The notes beneath the pieces were generated by a model that had not been told where the DNA came from, ran no database searches, and was given only the letters and a program-made list of their open reading frames with translations. The translations under genes and the position numbers were made by a program. DNA of 64,000 bases from Mycobacterium kubicae (lineage in GTDB: Bacteria; Actinomycetota; Actinomycetes; Mycobacteriales; Mycobacteriaceae): NCBI RefSeq assembly GCF_015689175.1, contig NZ_CP065047.1, positions 682,001-746,000 on the forward strand. The letters are read 5' to 3'. Shown here piece after piece: positions 25,118-33,414 of this stretch (the stretch's first letter is position 1; the number at the start of each line of letters is the position of its first letter).

Positions 25118-26440
25118 ATGAGGTGCACCGTCTTCGGCACGGGTTATCTGGGTGCCACCCACGCGGTCGGCATGGCCGAGTTGGGACATGAGGTCGTCGG
25201 AGTCGACATCGATCCCGGCAAGGTCGCCAAGCTGGCCGGCGGCGACATCCCGTTCTACGAGCCCGGCTTGCGAAAGTTGTTGACCGACAACCTCGCTGCC
25301 GGGCGGCTTCAGTTCACCACCGACTACGACCTGGCCGCCGACTTCGCCGACGTGCATTTTCTCGGTGTCGGCACGCCGCAGAAGCGCGGTGAGTATGGCG
25401 CCGACCTGCGGCACGTGCACGCCGTCGTCGATGCGCTGGTGCCCCGTTTGACCAGGTCGTCAATCCTGGTTGGCAAATCGACGGTGCCGGTGGGCACCGC
25501 GGCAGAGTTGGCGCACCGCGCCGCCGCCCTGGCGCCGACGGGAATCGACGTCGAGGTCTCGTGGAATCCTGAGTTCCTGCGCGAGGGTTACGCCGTGCAC
25601 GACACCCTACATCCGGACCGCATTGTCCTTGGCGTGCAAGATGATTCAACCCGCGCCGAGGCGGCGGTCCGCGAGTTGTATGCGCCACTGCTGGACGCCG
25701 GTGTGCCGTTTCTGGTGACCGACCTGCAGACCGCCGAGCTGGTCAAGGTATCGGCCAACGCCTTTCTGGCGACCAAGATTTCGTTCATCAACGCAATATC
25801 GGAAGTGTGCGAGGCCGCCGGTGCCGACGTCAGCTTGTTGGCCGATGCGCTGGGCTACGACCCCCGTATCGGACGCCAATGTCTCAACGCCGGTTTGGGA
25901 TTCGGTGGCGGCTGCCTGCCGAAGGATATCCGCGCCTTCATGGCCCGCGCCGGTGAGCTGGGCGCGGACCAGGCGCTGACCTTCTTACGTGAAGTCGACA
26001 GCATCAACATGCGCCGGCGTACCCGGATGGTCGAATTGGCTACCGCCGCATGTGGTGGCGCGCTGCTGGGCGCCAACATCGCGGTCCTGGGCGCGGCGTT
26101 CAAGCCCGAATCCGACGATGTGCGTGATTCCCCCGCGCTGAACGTGGCGGGCCAACTGCAACTCAACGGCGCAGCGGTCAACGTGTACGACCCCAAAGCA
26201 CTGGAAAACGCCAAGCGGCTGTTCCCGACGCTCAACTACGCGGTTTCGGTGGCCGAAGCCTGCGAGCGCGCCGACGCCGTTCTGGTGCTTACCGAATGGC
26301 GCGAATTCGTCGACCTGGACCCCAACGATCTGGCCGATCGCGTACGCGCCCGCGTCATCGTCGACGGCCGCAACTGCCTGGATGTCTTGCGCTGGCAGCA
26401 GGCCGGTTGGCGGGTGTTCCGCCTCGGGTCGCGCCGCTAA
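25118..26440 (+). CDS. udgA: UDP-glucose 6-dehydrogenase
   Basis: 440 residues from ATG 25118. It oxidises UDP-glucose to UDP-glucuronate with NAD. Rossmann start MRCTVFGTGYLGATHAVGMAEL, Asp-rich VVGVDIDPGKVAKL, SILVGKSTVPVGTAAELA, EFLREGYAVHD (catalytic Glu region), KVSANAFLATKISFIN and the catalytic cysteine in GFGGGCLPKDI. NAD/UDP-glucose dehydrogenase C-terminal domain is seen in VLGAAFKPESDDVRDSPAL. Position after dcd corresponds to Rv0322 (udgA). The product may feed capsule or glycolipid sugars. Confidence 0.95.
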   Translation: MRCTVFGTGYLGATHAVGMAELGHEVVGVDIDPGKVAKLAGGDIPFYEPGLRKLLTDNLAAGRLQFTTDYDLAADFADVHFLGVGTPQKRGEYGADLRHVHAVVDALVPRLTRSSILVGKSTVPVGTAAELAHRAAALAPTGIDVEVSWNPEFLREGYAVHDTLHPDRIVLGVQDDSTRAEAAVRELYAPLLDAGVPFLVTDLQTAELVKVSANAFLATKISFINAISEVCEAAGADVSLLADALGYDPRIGRQCLNAGLGFGGGCLPKDIRAFMARAGELGADQALTFLREVDSINMRRRTRMVELATAACGGALLGANIAVLGAAFKPESDDVRDSPALNVAGQLQLNGAAVNVYDPKALENAKRLFPTLNYAVSVAEACERADAVLVLTEWREFVDLDPNDLADRVRARVIVDGRNCLDVLRWQQAGWRVFRLGSRR

Positions 26441-26453
26441 CGCGATACACGAC

Positions 26454-26744
26454 TCAGTCGTCGATGTGCATCGGGGGATCGGCCAGAGCGGGATCCCCTG
26501 GGCTTTGGTCAGGACCCAGCACATCGCAGTGCTTCTCGGGCGCCAGGAAAGAACTGGCGCCACGGGGAATCAACTGGGCAACTGCGACGCAACGTTGCCA
26601 GGTGCCGTCCGGCTGGACGGGACCATCACACTTGCTGATGTAGGGTCCGCCGTACTGGCAGCCGGCGCTGGCCGACGGCGCCGAGCCGATCAGCCCTGCG
26701 GCCACCAGCAGGGCCGCCACCGCTGCGACGATGCAGCGCTTCAT
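26454..26744 (-). CDS. Small secreted cysteine-containing protein (CDGP-motif)
   Basis: 96 residues from ATG 26744. Signal peptide MKRCIVAAVAALLVAAGLIG with SAPSASAG as cleavage region. The mature 65 residues contain four cysteines (GCQYGG, SKCDGP, WQRCVAV, KHCDVLG), likely two disulfides, and the CDGPVQPDGTWQRC block that I have seen repeated in small exported actinobacterial proteins. Divergent from the mycothiol-dependent-enzyme-like gene, with about 170 bases between. Function unknown. Confidence 0.75.
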   Translation of the reverse strand: MKRCIVAAVAALLVAAGLIGSAPSASAGCQYGGPYISKCDGPVQPDGTWQRCVAVAQLIPRGASSFLAPEKHCDVLGPDQSPGDPALADPPMHIDD

Positions 26745-26914
26745 GGTTGTCTCCCGTCACATCGCCGTCTTTGCCGGGCGCCTGCGGTGGCAAACGCCGT
26801 CGACGGCCCAGCCGGCCACCAACGACGCTACCGCTTGTATCGCCGGATTTTGCTGCCTTCGGTATCGATCGAATCCAACTGTGCACCCCTGCGCCGTCGA
26901 GTAGCCTGACCGGC

Positions 26915-27670
26915 GTGGATTACGCGTCCGCCTTCGTCGCGGAGAACCGCGCTTTCGCAGCACTGCTCAGCAACGCCGACCGGTCCAAGCCGGTGCCGAG
27001 CTGCCCCGGGTGGAGCCTCGAGCAGCTGATGCGCCACGTCGGCCGAGGGGACAGGTGGGCGGCCCAGATCGTCCGCGACCGACTCAGCGAACCGCTCGAT
27101 CCGCGCAGTGTCGAAGGAGGCAAGCCGCCACCGAACCCAGACGACGCCGGCTCATGGTTGAGCGGCGGCGCGCAGCGGTTGCTCGACGCGGTCGAACAGA
27201 CCGGCGTGGAAACACCGGTGTGGACCTTCCTGGGCACCCGACCCGCCAACTGGTGGATCCGCCGCAGGCTGCACGAGACCGCGGTGCATCGAGCTGACGC
27301 CGCGCTCGCGTTGGGAAGCGACTTCGCCCTCGACGCGGACGTGGCCGCCGACGCAATCACCGAATGGCTTGAGCGCGTAGCGGTTCAGGCCGGAAGAGAT
27401 GGTGCTGCGTTGCCGTTGGAGAGCGGCCAAACCATCCACTTCCACGCGACCGATGCCGACTTGAGCGAGCCCGGTGAGTGGACCGTCGGCGTCGAGGACG
27501 CGAAGATCACGTGGTCACACGAGCACGGCAAAGGCACCGTGGCGTTGCGCGGCGGCGCGACCGACTTACTGCTAGCGATGCTGCGCCGAGTGCCGCTCGC
27601 TGACACCGGTATTGAGCTGTTCGGTGACGACGCCGTATGGCAAAAATGGCTGGACCACACCCCTCTCTAA
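26915..27670 (+). CDS. Maleylpyruvate isomerase-family (mycothiol-dependent, DinB-like) protein, Rv0332-like
   Basis: 251 residues from GTG 26915 (VDYASAFVAENRAFAALL). The N-terminal DinB-like four-helix bundle has SCPGWSLEQLMRHVGRGDRW, with the His expected to bind a metal, and the IRRRLHETAVHRADAALALG block whose HExxxHRxD pattern is the second metal site. These are the hallmarks of the TIGR03083 family, whose characterised members use mycothiol as cofactor. A smaller C-terminal domain follows. It matches Rv0332 by size and by being followed by the Rv0333-like gene and rmlA. Substrate unknown. Confidence 0.85.
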   Translation: MDYASAFVAENRAFAALLSNADRSKPVPSCPGWSLEQLMRHVGRGDRWAAQIVRDRLSEPLDPRSVEGGKPPPNPDDAGSWLSGGAQRLLDAVEQTGVETPVWTFLGTRPANWWIRRRLHETAVHRADAALALGSDFALDADVAADAITEWLERVAVQAGRDGAALPLESGQTIHFHATDADLSEPGEWTVGVEDAKITWSHEHGKGTVALRGGATDLLLAMLRRVPLADTGIELFGDDAVWQKWLDHTPL

Positions 27671-27681
27671 ACTGGCTGACC

Positions 27682-28035
27682 ATGACCACTTCCGAGATCG
27701 CCACCGTTCTGGCCTGGCACGACGCCCTGAATTCGAATGACATAGCGACGTTGGTGGGCTTGTCCAGTGACGACATCGAGATCGGCGACGCGCACGGAGC
27801 CGCACAAGGCCATGAGGCGCTGCGCAGTTGGGCGCAATCGCGGAAGGTGACCGCAGAACTGGGCAGGATGTACGTGCACGACGGCGTCGTCGTCGCCGAA
27901 CAAAAAGTCGGCGATCAGCAGGCGGCCGTCGCGTTTCGAGTGGTTCATGACCATGTCACCTCGGTGTTCGGCCACGCCGATCTCGCGTCCGCCCTGGCAG
28001 CCACCGATCTCACCGAGGCCGACCTTATCGATTGA
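27682..28035 (+). CDS. NTF2/SnoaL-like small protein (Rv0333-like)
   Basis: 117 residues from ATG 27682, 11 bases after the previous stop. VLAWHDALNSNDIATLVGLSSDDIEIGD, given here as two blocks (VLAWHDALNSND and LVGLSSDDIEIGD), fits the cone-shaped alpha+beta NTF2-like fold, with HGAAQGHEALRSWA and VAFRVVHDHVTSVFGHADL completing it. No catalytic pair can be named with confidence. It lies between the Rv0332-like gene and rmlA, as Rv0333 does in M. tuberculosis, and the three are likely cotranscribed. Confidence 0.75.
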   Translation: MTTSEIATVLAWHDALNSNDIATLVGLSSDDIEIGDAHGAAQGHEALRSWAQSRKVTAELGRMYVHDGVVVAEQKVGDQQAAVAFRVVHDHVTSVFGHADLASALAATDLTEADLID

Positions 28036-28055
28036 GGCGTTAGGAGCCTAGCTAT

Positions 28056-28922
28056 ATGCGCGGGATTATCTTGGCCGGTGGTTCGGGCACTCGTCTGCAC
28101 CCGATCACCATGGGCATCAGCAAGCAACTGCTGCCGGTGTACGACAAGCCGATGGTCTACTACCCGTTGTCGACGCTGATGATGGCCGGCATCCAAGACA
28201 TCCTCGTCATCACCACCCCGCATGACGCCGCAGGCTTTCAGCGACTCCTCGGCGACGGAACGCAATTCGGCATCGCCTTGACCTATGCCACCCAAGATCA
28301 ACCCGAAGGTCTGGCGCAGGCGTTCATTCTCGGCGAACAGCACATCGGCAACGAGCCCGTCGCTTTGGTATTGGGCGACAACATCTTCTACGGCCCCCGT
28401 CTGGGAACCAGCTTGGATCGCTTCCAAACCATCAGCGGCGGAGCCATATTCGCCTACTGGGTGGCCAACCCGTCGGCCTACGGTGTGGTCGAGTTCGGCG
28501 CCGACGGGATGGCGCTGTCGCTCGAGGAGAAGCCCGAGACACCCAAGTCTCAGTACGCGGTGCCGGGCCTGTATTTCTACGACAACGACGTGATCGAGAT
28601 CGCGAAGGGCCTCAAGAAATCGGCCCGCGGCGAGTACGAGATCACCGAGGTCAACCAGATCTATCTGAACCGGGGCCGGCTTTCGGTGGAGGTCATGGCC
28701 CGCGGCACCGCATGGCTGGACACCGGCACCTTCGATTCGCTGCTTGACGCGTGCGATTTCGTCCGGACACTGGAACGGCGGCAGGGCCTGAAAATCAGTG
28801 TCCCCGAGGAAGTCGCGTGGCGTCGAGGGTGGATCGGTGATGAGGACCTGGTGCAGCGGGCCCGTGGCCTGGTCAAGTCGGGGTACGGGGATTACCTGCT
28901 GAACCTGTTGGAGCGCGGGTGA
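28056..28922 (+). CDS. rmlA: Glucose-1-phosphate thymidylyltransferase
   Basis: 288 residues from ATG 28056. It makes dTDP-glucose, the first step to dTDP-rhamnose, needed for the linker between mycobacterial arabinogalactan and peptidoglycan and therefore essential. The nucleotidyltransferase signature [18 protein letters not shown] is complete, followed by [26 protein letters not shown] (metal Asp), [16 protein letters not shown] and [15 protein letters not shown]. Length equals the usual RmlA. It converges on aspC with 6 bases between stops. Confidence 0.97.
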   Translation: MRGIILAGGSGTRLHPITMGISKQLLPVYDKPMVYYPLSTLMMAGIQDILVITTPHDAAGFQRLLGDGTQFGIALTYATQDQPEGLAQAFILGEQHIGNEPVALVLGDNIFYGPRLGTSLDRFQTISGGAIFAYWVANPSAYGVVEFGADGMALSLEEKPETPKSQYAVPGLYFYDNDVIEIAKGLKKSARGEYEITEVNQIYLNRGRLSVEVMARGTAWLDTGTFDSLLDACDFVRTLERRQGLKISVPEEVAWRRGWIGDEDLVQRARGLVKSGYGDYLLNLLERG

Positions 28923-28928
28923 ATTCAG

Positions 28929-30218
28929 TTACTGCCGGTAACTGACCAGGAAGTTGCCCAGCCGCTCAATCGCGGCAGCCAGGTCCCGCGACCACGGCAA
29001 CGTGACCAGGCGCAGGTGATCCGGTGCCGGCCAATTGAACCCGGTGCCTTGGGTGACCAGGATCTTCTCCGACAGCAGCAGGTCCAGAACCAGTTGCTCG
29101 TCGTCGGTGATGTCGTAGACCTCGGGATCCAGGCGCGGGAAGGCGTACAACGCGCCCTTCGGCTTGACGCAGGACACCCCGGGTATCTCGTTGAGCTTCT
29201 GCCAGGCGATGTCGCGCTGTTCGAGCAACCGTCCGCCGGGAAGGACCAGGTCATCGATGCTCTGGTGACCGCCCAGGGCCACCTGAATTGCATGCTGCGC
29301 GGGAACATTCGGGCACAGCCGCATATTGGCGAGCAGGCTGATGCCTTCGATGAAGCTGCTCGCGTGGTCTTTGGGCCCGGTTATCGCCAGCCACCCGGAC
29401 CGGTAGCCGGCCACGCGATAAGCCTTGGACAGCCCATTGAACGTCAGACACAACATGTCTGGCGCTAGTGTGGCCACGCTGATGTGCTTGGCGTCGTCGT
29501 AGAGGATCTTGTCGTAGATCTCGTCGGCGAGCAGGAGGAGCTGATGCTTGCGGGCCAGATCGACCATCTCGGTGAGGATTTCGCGACTGTATACCGCGCC
29601 GGTCGGGTTGTTGGGATTGATCACCACCAGCGCCTTGGTGCGGTCGGTGATCTTCGACTCGATGTCGGCGATGTCGGGCTGCCAGTCTTGAGTCTCGTCG
29701 CACAGGTAGTGCACGGGTGTGCCGCCCGCCAGTGACGTCGACGCCGTCCACAACGGATAGTCCGGCGAGGGAATCAACACCTGATCGCCGTTGTCCAGCA
29801 GGGCCTGCAGCGTCATCGTGATCAACTCGGAGACACCGTTGCCGAGGTACACGTCGTCGACGTCGAACCGCGGGAAGCCCTCGACGAGCTCGTAGCGAGT
29901 GACCACCGCGCGTCGGGCCGGCAGGATCCCTTGTGAATCGGAGTAGCCCTGGGCGTAGGGGAGCGCCTGAATCATGTCGCGCATGATCACGTCAGGCGCC
30001 TCGAAGCCGAACGGTGCCGGGTTGCCGATGTTGAGCTTGAGGATGCGGTGCCCTTCGGCCTCCAGACGCGCGGCGTGCTGATGCACCGGGCCCCGAATCT
30101 CGTACAGGACGTCCTGCAGTTTGGACGACTGCGCGAAGGCACGCTGCCGGTGATGACTGGCAGCGTGCCAGGGCGCCTGGTGAGTAGTCACGTCCACTAT
30201 GGTGCCACCGCTGTCCAC
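28929..30218 (-). CDS. aspC: PLP-dependent aspartate/alanine aminotransferase (Rv0337c-like)
   Basis: 429 residues from GTG 30218. A fold-type I aminotransferase: LNIGNPAPFGFEAPD, GNGVSELITMTLQALL, PSPDYPLWTAST, VVINPNNPTGAVYSREI, ADEIYDKILYDD, and the PLP-binding lysine in FNGLSKAYRVAGYRSGW (about residue 267). Transaminates pyruvate/alanine or oxaloacetate/aspartate with 2-oxoglutarate. Length and sequence style correspond to M. tuberculosis AspC (Rv0337c, 429 aa). It precedes the Fe-S protein gene on the same chromosome arm but is separated by about 30 bases from its end. Confidence 0.95.
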   Translation of the reverse strand: MDSGGTIVDVTTHQAPWHAASHHRQRAFAQSSKLQDVLYEIRGPVHQHAARLEAEGHRILKLNIGNPAPFGFEAPDVIMRDMIQALPYAQGYSDSQGILPARRAVVTRYELVEGFPRFDVDDVYLGNGVSELITMTLQALLDNGDQVLIPSPDYPLWTASTSLAGGTPVHYLCDETQDWQPDIADIESKITDRTKALVVINPNNPTGAVYSREILTEMVDLARKHQLLLLADEIYDKILYDDAKHISVATLAPDMLCLTFNGLSKAYRVAGYRSGWLAITGPKDHASSFIEGISLLANMRLCPNVPAQHAIQVALGGHQSIDDLVLPGGRLLEQRDIAWQKLNEIPGVSCVKPKGALYAFPRLDPEVYDITDDEQLVLDLLLSEKILVTQGTGFNWPAPDHLRLVTLPWSRDLAAAIERLGNFLVSYRQ

Positions 30219-30248
30219 TGAAATTTGCTGACGGATGTCAATTCGTGA

Positions 30249-30918
30249 TCAGCGCTTGCCCGGCGGGCGGGCACCGCGCGCGATGCCGAGTCCCTTAACC
30301 GGCGCGGCGGGCGGCTTGGGGTCACCGTTGGTTTCGGTGGATGATTCCGGCTCCGGCTTTGCTTCCGGCTTTTCCTCCGCCTCTGCTTCGGGCTTCGGCT
30401 CGGCCGCTGCGGCCGGTTCGGCCGGTGCGGCTGCCTCCGCCTTGGCCGGGCTCTTCTTGGCCCCCGGACGCTTGGCGCCGGCGGCGATGCCCAAACCCTT
30501 CACCGGCGCGGCCGGCTTGGCCGGAGCCTCAGGCTCGGCTTGTGCCGCAGGTGCCTCGTCGGTGTCAGCCGCCTCCGTAGCCGCTGGTGCCGCGGCCTTC
30601 GGCGCTGCCTTCTTGGCGCCGGGCCGCTTGGCGCCGGCGGCAAGACCGAGTCCCTTGGCGGGTGCGGCCGGGGCTTTGGCCTCCGTGGCGGCTTCGGCTT
30701 TCGGTGCCGCCTCGGGCTCGGCGGCTGTCGCCGCTGCCTTCTTGGCACCGGGTCGCTTGGCGCCGCCGGCGATACCGAGTCCCTTGGCGGGCGCGGCCGG
30801 GGCCTTGGCCTCCGGTGCCGACTCGGCTGCGGCGGTTGCCGGAGCTGCCTTCTTGGCACCGGGTCGCTTGGCGCCGCCGGCGATTCCCAGTCCCTTGGCG
30901 GGCGCGGCCGGTTTCGCA
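30249..30918 (-). repeat. Five KGLGIAxGAKRPGAKK repeats in the C-terminal tail
   Basis: The tail of the Fe-S protein contains five copies of a basic motif of about 17 residues (KGLGIAGGAKRPGAKK, twice; KGLGLAAGAKRPGAKK; KGLGIAAGAKRPGAKK; KGLGIARGARPPGKR) separated by Ala/Glu/Pro-rich acidic linkers of 20-40 residues. Basic and acidic blocks therefore alternate. The rest of the protein is not repetitive. Confidence 0.9.
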
Positions 30919-33278
30919 GGAGCCGAGGCCGCCGGCGCTTCGGGTTCCTCGGCGGGTGTCTCTTCCGGTGCCTCGGCGGGAGCGGTCGCCACGGCCGCTT
31001 TGGGCTCGGCCTTGGCGGCGCGCTCCTCGGCTTGCTTTGCAGCAGTGCCCTTTTCGGGCAGTTTCACCGAGTCGCGGTCGAGAGAGCCGAGCAGCACCTG
31101 CGCAACGTCGAGCACCTCGACGCCGCTGCGGCCGGCTTCTTCCTGCCGGTCGTTGACACCGTCGGTGACCATGACACGGCAGAACGGGCAGCCGGTGGCG
31201 ATCGTGGCGGCGTTGGTGGCCAGAGCTTCGTCGACGCGCTCGTGGTTGATGCGCTTACCGATGTGCTCTTCCATCCACATCCGAGCACCGCCCGCGCCGC
31301 AGCAGAAGCTGCGCTCGGCATGCCGCGGCATCTCGGTCAAGGTAGCTCCCGCAGCACCGATCAACTCACGCGGCGCCTCGTACACCTTGTTGTGCCGGCC
31401 CAGGTAACACGGGTCGTGATACGTAATGTCTTGCGAGACAGGCGAAACGGGGACCAGCTTGTTGTCGCGGATCAGCCGGTTGAGCAGCTGGGTGTGGTGC
31501 AACACGCTGTAGTTGGTGCCCAACTGCTTGTATTCGCGGCCCAGGGTGTTGAAGCAGTGCGGGCAGGTGGTGACGATCTTGCGGTCGACCGTCTCCACGC
31601 CCTCGAACAGCTCGTCGAGGGTTTCGACGGCTTGCTGCGCCAACTGCTGAAACAAAAATTCGTTGCCTGAACGGCGCGCGGAGTCACCGTTGCAGGTTTC
31701 CCCGGTGCCCAGGACCAGGTACTTGACCCCGGCGATGGACAACAGTTCGGCGACGGCCTTGGTGGTCTTCTTCGCCTTGTCGTCGTAAGCCCCGGCGCAG
31801 CCCACCCAGAACAGGTACTCAAAGCCGTCGAAGCTCTCGACGTCCTGACCGTAGACGGGAACGTCGAAGTCGACCTCGTCGATCCAGTTGGTGCGGTCAG
31901 AAGCGTTCTGTCCCCACGGATTGCCTTTGTTCTCCAGGTTCTTGAACAGAACCGACAGTTCGGAGGGGAACTCCGACTCCATCATCACTTGGTAGCGGCG
32001 CATGTCGACGATGTGGTCGACGTGCTCGATGTCCACCGGGCACTGCTCGACGCAGGCGCCGCAGGTCACGCAGGACCACAGCACGTCGGGGTCGATGACG
32101 CCGCCCTGTTCTAAGGTGCCGACCAGCGGACGGGTCGCCTGCTCAGGACCAGAGCCCAGGACCCGGCCGAAGCCGGACTCGGGAACGTGGTGTTCCTCGT
32201 AGTGTTCGTCGCGCTGAACCTTCTCGCCTAGACCACCCTCCGGAGTGTTCTCGAGGGGAGAAGGTTTTTCGCCGAGGATGTAGGGCGCCTTGGCCATCCA
32301 GTGGTCGCGCAGGTCCATGATGACGAGCTTGGGGGACAGCGGCTTGCCGGTGTTCCAGGCCGGGCACTGCGACTGGCAGCGGCCACATTCGGTACAGGTG
32401 GCGAAGTCGAGCATGGCCTTCCAGCTGAAGTCCTCGATCTTGCCGCGGCCGAATTCGGCGTCGTCGGGCGGGTTTTCGAAGTCGATCGGCTTGCCGTCGG
32501 CTTGGATCGGCAACAGCGGTCCAAGAGCGTCCGGCAGCCGCTTGAACACGACATTGATTGGCGCCGAGAAGATGTGCAGGTGCTTGGAGTGCAGCACGAT
32601 GACCAGGAACGCCAGCATGACGCCGATGTGCAGCAGCAGCGCTGCGGTTTCGATGATCTCGTTGGCCGGCTGGCCGAGCGGACGAAGGATGGCGCCGAAC
32701 AAGTGGGAAAGGAACGCCGGCTTGCCATAGGGCAGGGTGCCGTTATTGACCGCCGATCCGCGGACCAGCACGTAGGTCCAGATGACGTTGAAGATCATGA
32801 ACAGGATCAGCCAGGCGCCACCGGTGTGGGAGCCGTAGAACCGTGAGGCGCGGCCGATCTCACGCGGGCCGCGCCGCAGCCGAATGATGGCGAAGGTGGA
32901 GATGCCCAGGAACACGGCCGTGGCGAAGAAGTCCTGCAGGAACCCCAGCGCATCCCAGCGGCCGATGATCGGGATGTGGAAGTTCTGCTGGAAGAGGAAC
33001 CCGTAGGCCTCGATGTAGACCGTCAGCAGGATGAAGAAGCCCCACATCGTGAAGAAGTGCGCCAGGCCGGGAATCGACCACTTCAACAGGCGACGCTGTC
33101 CGAAGACCTCTGCGATCTCCGCCCACAGGCGCTTGCCGGGGTCGTTGGTGTGCCCGGGCGCGGGCTGTCCGGATGTGACCAATTTGAACAGCCACAGGAC
33201 CCGCCGCGCAGCTAATCCGAGCACGACGAGCGTCATGCCCATGCCCACTATCAGTCTGATGAGCATCTGCGTGGTCAC
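30249..33278 (-). CDS. Heterodisulfide-reductase-like iron-sulfur membrane oxidoreductase (Rv0338c-like)
   Basis: 1009 residues from GTG 33278, with GGAGAG upstream. N-terminal 250 residues have several transmembrane helices (for example MWGFFILLTVYIEAYGF and GVMLAFLVIVLHSKHLHIF with haem-type histidines). Then two 4Fe-4S clusters, CTECGRCQSQCPAW and CVTCGACVEQCPVD, and two CCG domains: FWVGCAGAYDD with GTGETCNGDSARR, and TTCPHCFNTLG, YHDPCYLGRH, RSFCCGAGGARMW. The pattern is that of GlpC/HdrD-type proteins passing electrons to or from a quinone pool. Its M. tuberculosis relative is essential and shorter; here a repetitive Ala/Lys/Pro tail of about 230 residues extends it. Confidence 0.9.
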   Translation of the reverse strand: MTTQMLIRLIVGMGMTLVVLGLAARRVLWLFKLVTSGQPAPGHTNDPGKRLWAEIAEVFGQRRLLKWSIPGLAHFFTMWGFFILLTVYIEAYGFLFQQNFHIPIIGRWDALGFLQDFFATAVFLGISTFAIIRLRRGPREIGRASRFYGSHTGGAWLILFMIFNVIWTYVLVRGSAVNNGTLPYGKPAFLSHLFGAILRPLGQPANEIIETAALLLHIGVMLAFLVIVLHSKHLHIFSAPINVVFKRLPDALGPLLPIQADGKPIDFENPPDDAEFGRGKIEDFSWKAMLDFATCTECGRCQSQCPAWNTGKPLSPKLVIMDLRDHWMAKAPYILGEKPSPLENTPEGGLGEKVQRDEHYEEHHVPESGFGRVLGSGPEQATRPLVGTLEQGGVIDPDVLWSCVTCGACVEQCPVDIEHVDHIVDMRRYQVMMESEFPSELSVLFKNLENKGNPWGQNASDRTNWIDEVDFDVPVYGQDVESFDGFEYLFWVGCAGAYDDKAKKTTKAVAELLSIAGVKYLVLGTGETCNGDSARRSGNEFLFQQLAQQAVETLDELFEGVETVDRKIVTTCPHCFNTLGREYKQLGTNYSVLHHTQLLNRLIRDNKLVPVSPVSQDITYHDPCYLGRHNKVYEAPRELIGAAGATLTEMPRHAERSFCCGAGGARMWMEEHIGKRINHERVDEALATNAATIATGCPFCRVMVTDGVNDRQEEAGRSGVEVLDVAQVLLGSLDRDSVKLPEKGTAAKQAEERAAKAEPKAAVATAPAEAPEETPAEEPEAPAASAPAKPAAPAKGLGIAGGAKRPGAKKAAPATAAAESAPEAKAPAAPAKGLGIAGGAKRPGAKKAAATAAEPEAAPKAEAATEAKAPAAPAKGLGLAAGAKRPGAKKAAPKAAAPAATEAADTDEAPAAQAEPEAPAKPAAPVKGLGIAAGAKRPGAKKSPAKAEAAAPAEPAAAAEPKPEAEAEEKPEAKPEPESSTETNGDPKPPAAPVKGLGIARGARPPGKR

Positions 33279-33414
33279 CGAAGGTCTCTCCAATGCATTG
33301 TTACGCTGGCCGGCTTTGTTGCCTGCTCAGCCAGCCCATAGTGACATCTATTCGGCTCTGACCGCGAGAAAGGCTGTCCTAACTCGCCCGTAGTAGGTGC
33401 CTTTAACCTGCGGC

